A program made the translations under genes and the position numbers. Below, piece after piece: positions 61,497-64,000 of a stretch of 64,000 nucleotides of DNA (the stretch's first letter is position 1; every line of letters begins with the position of its first letter). Source of the DNA: Massilia sp. WG5. Its GTDB lineage: Bacteria > Pseudomonadota > Gammaproteobacteria > Burkholderiales > Burkholderiaceae_D. The notes beneath the pieces were generated by a model. The model searched no databases, was not told where the DNA came from, and saw nothing but the letters and a program-made list of their open reading frames with translations. The stretch lies in NCBI RefSeq assembly GCF_001412595.2, contig NZ_CP012640.2, forward strand, positions 682,001 through 746,000, in the 5' to 3' direction.

Positions 61497-64000
61497 GGGC
61501 AGGAACTCCAGAAGGGGGCAAGCCGGCGTCCGGCACGCGCTGCCGGCGGCGGCCGTGGACCAGGCTGAAAACGACGGGAACGAAGACCAGGGTGGCGATG
61601 GTCGAAAATACCAGGCCGCCGATCACGGCGCGGCCCAGCGGGGCGTTCTGCTCGCCACCCTCGCCCAGGCCCAGCGCCATCGGCAGCATCCCGATCACCA
61701 TCGCCAGGGCCGTCATCAGGACCGGACGGAATCGCACGAAGCCCGCTTCCAATGCCGCGGCGGCGGCGTCGCCGAGCACCTCCAGGCGCTCGCGCGCGAA
61801 GCTGATCACCAGCACGCTGTTGGCGGTGGCCACGCCCATGCACATGATGGCGCCGGTCAGCGCCGGCACCGACAGCGTGGTGTGGGTCGCGAACAGCATC
61901 CAGACGATGCCGGCCAGCGCCGCCGGCAGCGCCGAGACGATCACCGCCGGGTCGGTCCAGGACTGGAAGTTGACCACGATGAGCAGGTAGATCAGGCCGA
62001 CCGCGCCCAGCAGGCCGAACAGCAGGCCCGAGAAGGCGCGCTCCATGGTGCGCACCTGGCCCAGCATCTCGACGGTGGAGCCCTTCGGCACGTCGGCGCG
62101 GGTGTCGGCGAGCACCTTGCGGATGTCGGCGGCGACGGCGCCCAGGTCGCGGTCCTGGGTGGTGGCGTGGATCTGCACCATCGGTGCGATATCGTACTGG
62201 CTGATCAGGGCGCTGCCGTTGCCGCGCTCGAAGCGGGCCAGGCCGCCGAGGGTGGCGGCGTTGGCGTTGGCGCCGCTGCCGACCGGGAGATTGGCCAGCG
62301 CCGCCAGCGAATCGAGCTGGCTCTGCGGGGTCTGCATCACGATCGGATAGGTCACGCCGTTGGCCGGGTTCAGCCAGTAGGTCGGCGATACCTGGCTGGA
62401 ACCGGCCAGGTTCACCACCATGCTGTTGGTGACGTCGCGCGTGGTCAGGCCGAGCAGCTGGGCCTGGGTGCGGTCGACCTCCACCTTGAACAGCGGCGCG
62501 CGGTTCGACTGCTGGATGCGGGCGTCGGCCACGCCGGGGATCGCGCGGATGCGCTTGAGCAGTTCCGCCGCATAGCCGAAGTTGGCGTCGATGTTCCGGC
62601 CGCGCACCTGCACGTCGATCGGCGCCGGCGAGCCGAAGTTCAGGATCTGGCTGACGATGTCGGCCGGCGGGAAGGAGAAGGTGGTGTCGGGGAAGGCGCG
62701 CGGCAGCACCTCGCGCAGCTTCTTCACGTAGTCCGCGGTCGGCGCGTGGCCCTCGCCCAGCGCGATCTGGAAGTCGCCGTCATGGGTGCCCATGGTGCCG
62801 GTGTTGCCGTAGGTGGTGTTGATGCTCGAGGACGGCATGCCGATATTGTCGACCATGGTCACGATCTCGCGGTTCGGGATCACGCCGCGGATGGCCTGCT
62901 CGATCTTCGCGAAGCGCTTCGCGGTCTCCTCGACGCGGGTGCCGATCGGCACGCGCGCGTGGATCAGCACCTGCCCCGAATCGACCGATGGGAAGAAGTT
63001 ACTGCCCAGGAAAGGCACCAGCAGGAAGGACAGCGCCACCACCGCCAGGAAGCCGGCCAGGAAGGGCCGGCGGTGCTCGATCGCATGCTGGAGGATGCCC
63101 TTGTAGCGGTGGCGCAGGCCCTCGAAGCGGGCCTCGAAGCCGCGCTGGAAGCGCTGGAAGGCATTGCGCGGCTTGTGCGCGTGTTCCTCGCGAGGGTCGT
63201 GCGCCCGCAGCAGCCAGTTGGCCATGGTCGGCACCAGGGTGCGCGACAGGATGAAGGAGCACACCAGGGCATAGACCACCGCCTTCGCCATCGGCACGAA
63301 CAGGAAGCCGGCCACGCCCTGCAGGAAGAACATCGGGATGAACACGATGCAGATGCACAGCAGCGAGACCAGGGCCGGGGCCACGATCTGCTGGGCGCCG
63401 TCCATGATCGCCGGTTCGACCGCCTTGCCCTGCTCCAGGTGCCAGTTGATGTTCTCGATGGTGACGGTGGCGTCGTCGACCAGGATGCCGACCGCCAGCG
63501 CCAGCCCGCCCAGCGTCATCAGGTTGAGCGTCTCGCCGGTCGCCGCCAGCGCGATGATCGAGCCCAGGATCGACAGCGGGATCGAGACCGCGATGATCAC
63601 GGTCGAGCGCCAGCTGCCCAGGAACAGCAGGATCATGATGCTGGTCAGCAGCGCCGCGATCGCACCCTCGGTCGCCACGCCCTTGATCGCGGCGCGCACG
63701 AACACCGACTGGTCGTTGATCGGCACCACTTTCAGCGCGTCCGGCAGGCCCGCCCTGATCTGGTCCAGCTTGGCGCGCACGCCGTCGACGATGGCCAGCG
63801 TGGACGCCGAGCCGTTCTTCAGGATCGACATCAGCACCGAGCGGCCGCCGTCGACGTGGACGATATTCGTCTGCGGCGCATTGCCGTCGTGGACGTCGGC
63901 GACGTCGCCCAGGTAGATGGTGGCGCCGTTCACGACCTTCACCGGCAGCCGCGCCAGCTCCTCGATCGCCGAGGGCGCGTTGTTCAGCTGGATCGTGTAT
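61486..64000 (-). CDS. RND superfamily efflux permease, 5' end cut by the window
   Basis: C-terminal 838 residues of an HAE-1/MexF-type pump. Landmarks: SIPLSILGSIIALAATGETL and NLMTLGGLALAVGILVDDAT (helix 4 with charged relay Asp residues), periplasmic porter regions and the C-terminal helices ending FVPVVFSLVHGRRRQRVPDA. A full pump has about 1020-1050 residues, so roughly 200 are missing to the right. Proton-driven export of drugs, solvents or other hydrophobic compounds together with the downstream adaptor; the substrate is not deducible. Confidence 0.93.
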   Translation of the reverse strand, partial: YTIQLNNAPSAIEELARLPVKVVNGATIYLGDVADVHDGNAPQTNIVHVDGGRSVLMSILKNGSASTLAIVDGVRAKLDQIRAGLPDALKVVPINDQSVFVRAAIKGVATEGAIAALLTSIMILLFLGSWRSTVIIAVSIPLSILGSIIALAATGETLNLMTLGGLALAVGILVDDATVTIENINWHLEQGKAVEPAIMDGAQQIVAPALVSLLCICIVFIPMFFLQGVAGFLFVPMAKAVVYALVCSFILSRTLVPTMANWLLRAHDPREEHAHKPRNAFQRFQRGFEARFEGLRHRYKGILQHAIEHRRPFLAGFLAVVALSFLLVPFLGSNFFPSVDSGQVLIHARVPIGTRVEETAKRFAKIEQAIRGVIPNREIVTMVDNIGMPSSSINTTYGNTGTMGTHDGDFQIALGEGHAPTADYVKKLREVLPRAFPDTTFSFPPADIVSQILNFGSPAPIDVQVRGRNIDANFGYAAELLKRIRAIPGVADARIQQSNRAPLFKVEVDRTQAQLLGLTTRDVTNSMVVNLAGSSQVSPTYWLNPANGVTYPIVMQTPQSQLDSLAALANLPVGSGANANAATLGGLARFERGNGSALISQYDIAPMVQIHATTQDRDLGAVAADIRKVLADTRADVPKGSTVEMLGQVRTMERAFSGLLFGLLGAVGLIYLLIVVNFQSWTDPAVIVSALPAALAGIVWMLFATHTTLSVPALTGAIMCMGVATANSVLVISFARERLEVLGDAAAAALEAGFVRFRPVLMTALAMVIGMLPMALGLGEGGEQNAPLGRAVIGGLVFSTIATLVFVPVVFSLVHGRRRQRVPDAGLPPSGVPAHAN

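Noticed and set aside
1..64000. CRISPR arrays, tRNA or rRNA genes, complete insertion sequences, prophage or toxin-antitoxin pairs
   Set aside because: None could be recognised by reading. No regularly spaced repeats, cloverleaf-like segments with CCA ends, transposase or integrase proteins were seen.

Overview
The window is about 64 kb of very GC-rich, gene-dense bacterial chromosome. Gene content and protein style point to a betaproteobacterium of the Oxalobacteraceae, probably close to Massilia/Telluria; this is inference, because there is no rRNA or other taxonomic marker. The pointers are type IV pilus minor pilins with PilY1, DUF4331/HupE genes, tandem GH92 mannosidases, PaoABC and many PAS hybrid kinases. 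I saw no tRNA, rRNA, CRISPR array, intact insertion sequence or prophage. Both ends cut genes: a UspA protein on the left and an RND pump on the right.

Layout. 1-5.8 kb: UspA tail; an ECF sigma/anti-sigma pair; convergent to it, a four-gene operon (DUF4331 protein, small lipoprotein, TPR protein, HupE-like membrane protein). 5.8-7.8 kb: a lower-GC patch with a secreted HExxH protein and a decayed SDR dehydrogenase. 7.8-12.4 kb: an overlapping trio of YaiO-like barrel, LtaS-like sulfatase-fold enzyme and secreted GH18-like protein. 12.7-21.7 kb: a DUF3108 protein and a minor-pilin operon (pilE-like, fimT, pilV, pilW, pilX, pilY1). 22.5-27.2 kb: two adjacent GH92 exo-mannosidases. 27.1-28.6 kb: an ECF41 sigma factor divergent from a frameshifted carboxymuconolactone-decarboxylase gene, with promoter elements fitting the ECF41 consensus on both strands.

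28.6-34.1 kb: two small membrane proteins, a GAF/PAS hybrid kinase, an NTF2-like protein, a PP2C-like phosphatase, YjbQ and one unknown. 34.2-38.0 kb: paoABC periplasmic aldehyde oxidoreductase. 38.2-48.8 kb: a five-gene operon (DUF4132, MoxR AAA+, DUF5682, vWA, SWIM) matching the E. coli yehI-yehL-yehM-yehP-yehQ set. 48.9-54.6 kb: two more hybrid kinases around a DUF5710 protein. 54.6-58.3 kb: a TauD-type dioxygenase with a sulfonate/nitrate-type ABC importer. 58.5-60.3 kb: a DUF2231 membrane protein and a sorbosone-dehydrogenase-like lipoprotein. 60.3-64 kb: an RND pump and its adaptor, ended by a strong hairpin.

How the genes work together. Operons are tightly packed, often with ATGA or GTGA start/stop overlaps, so many products are translationally coupled. 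Three themes recur: ECF control of small envelope or redox functions, envelope and surface biology (pili, sulfatase-fold enzyme, mannosidases, RND pump), and orphan multi-sensor kinases. The least understood and most interesting units are the MoxR/vWA/DUF4132/DUF5682/SWIM operon, the ECF41-CMD divergon, the DUF4331-HupE operon, and the YaiO/sulfatase/GH18-like trio.
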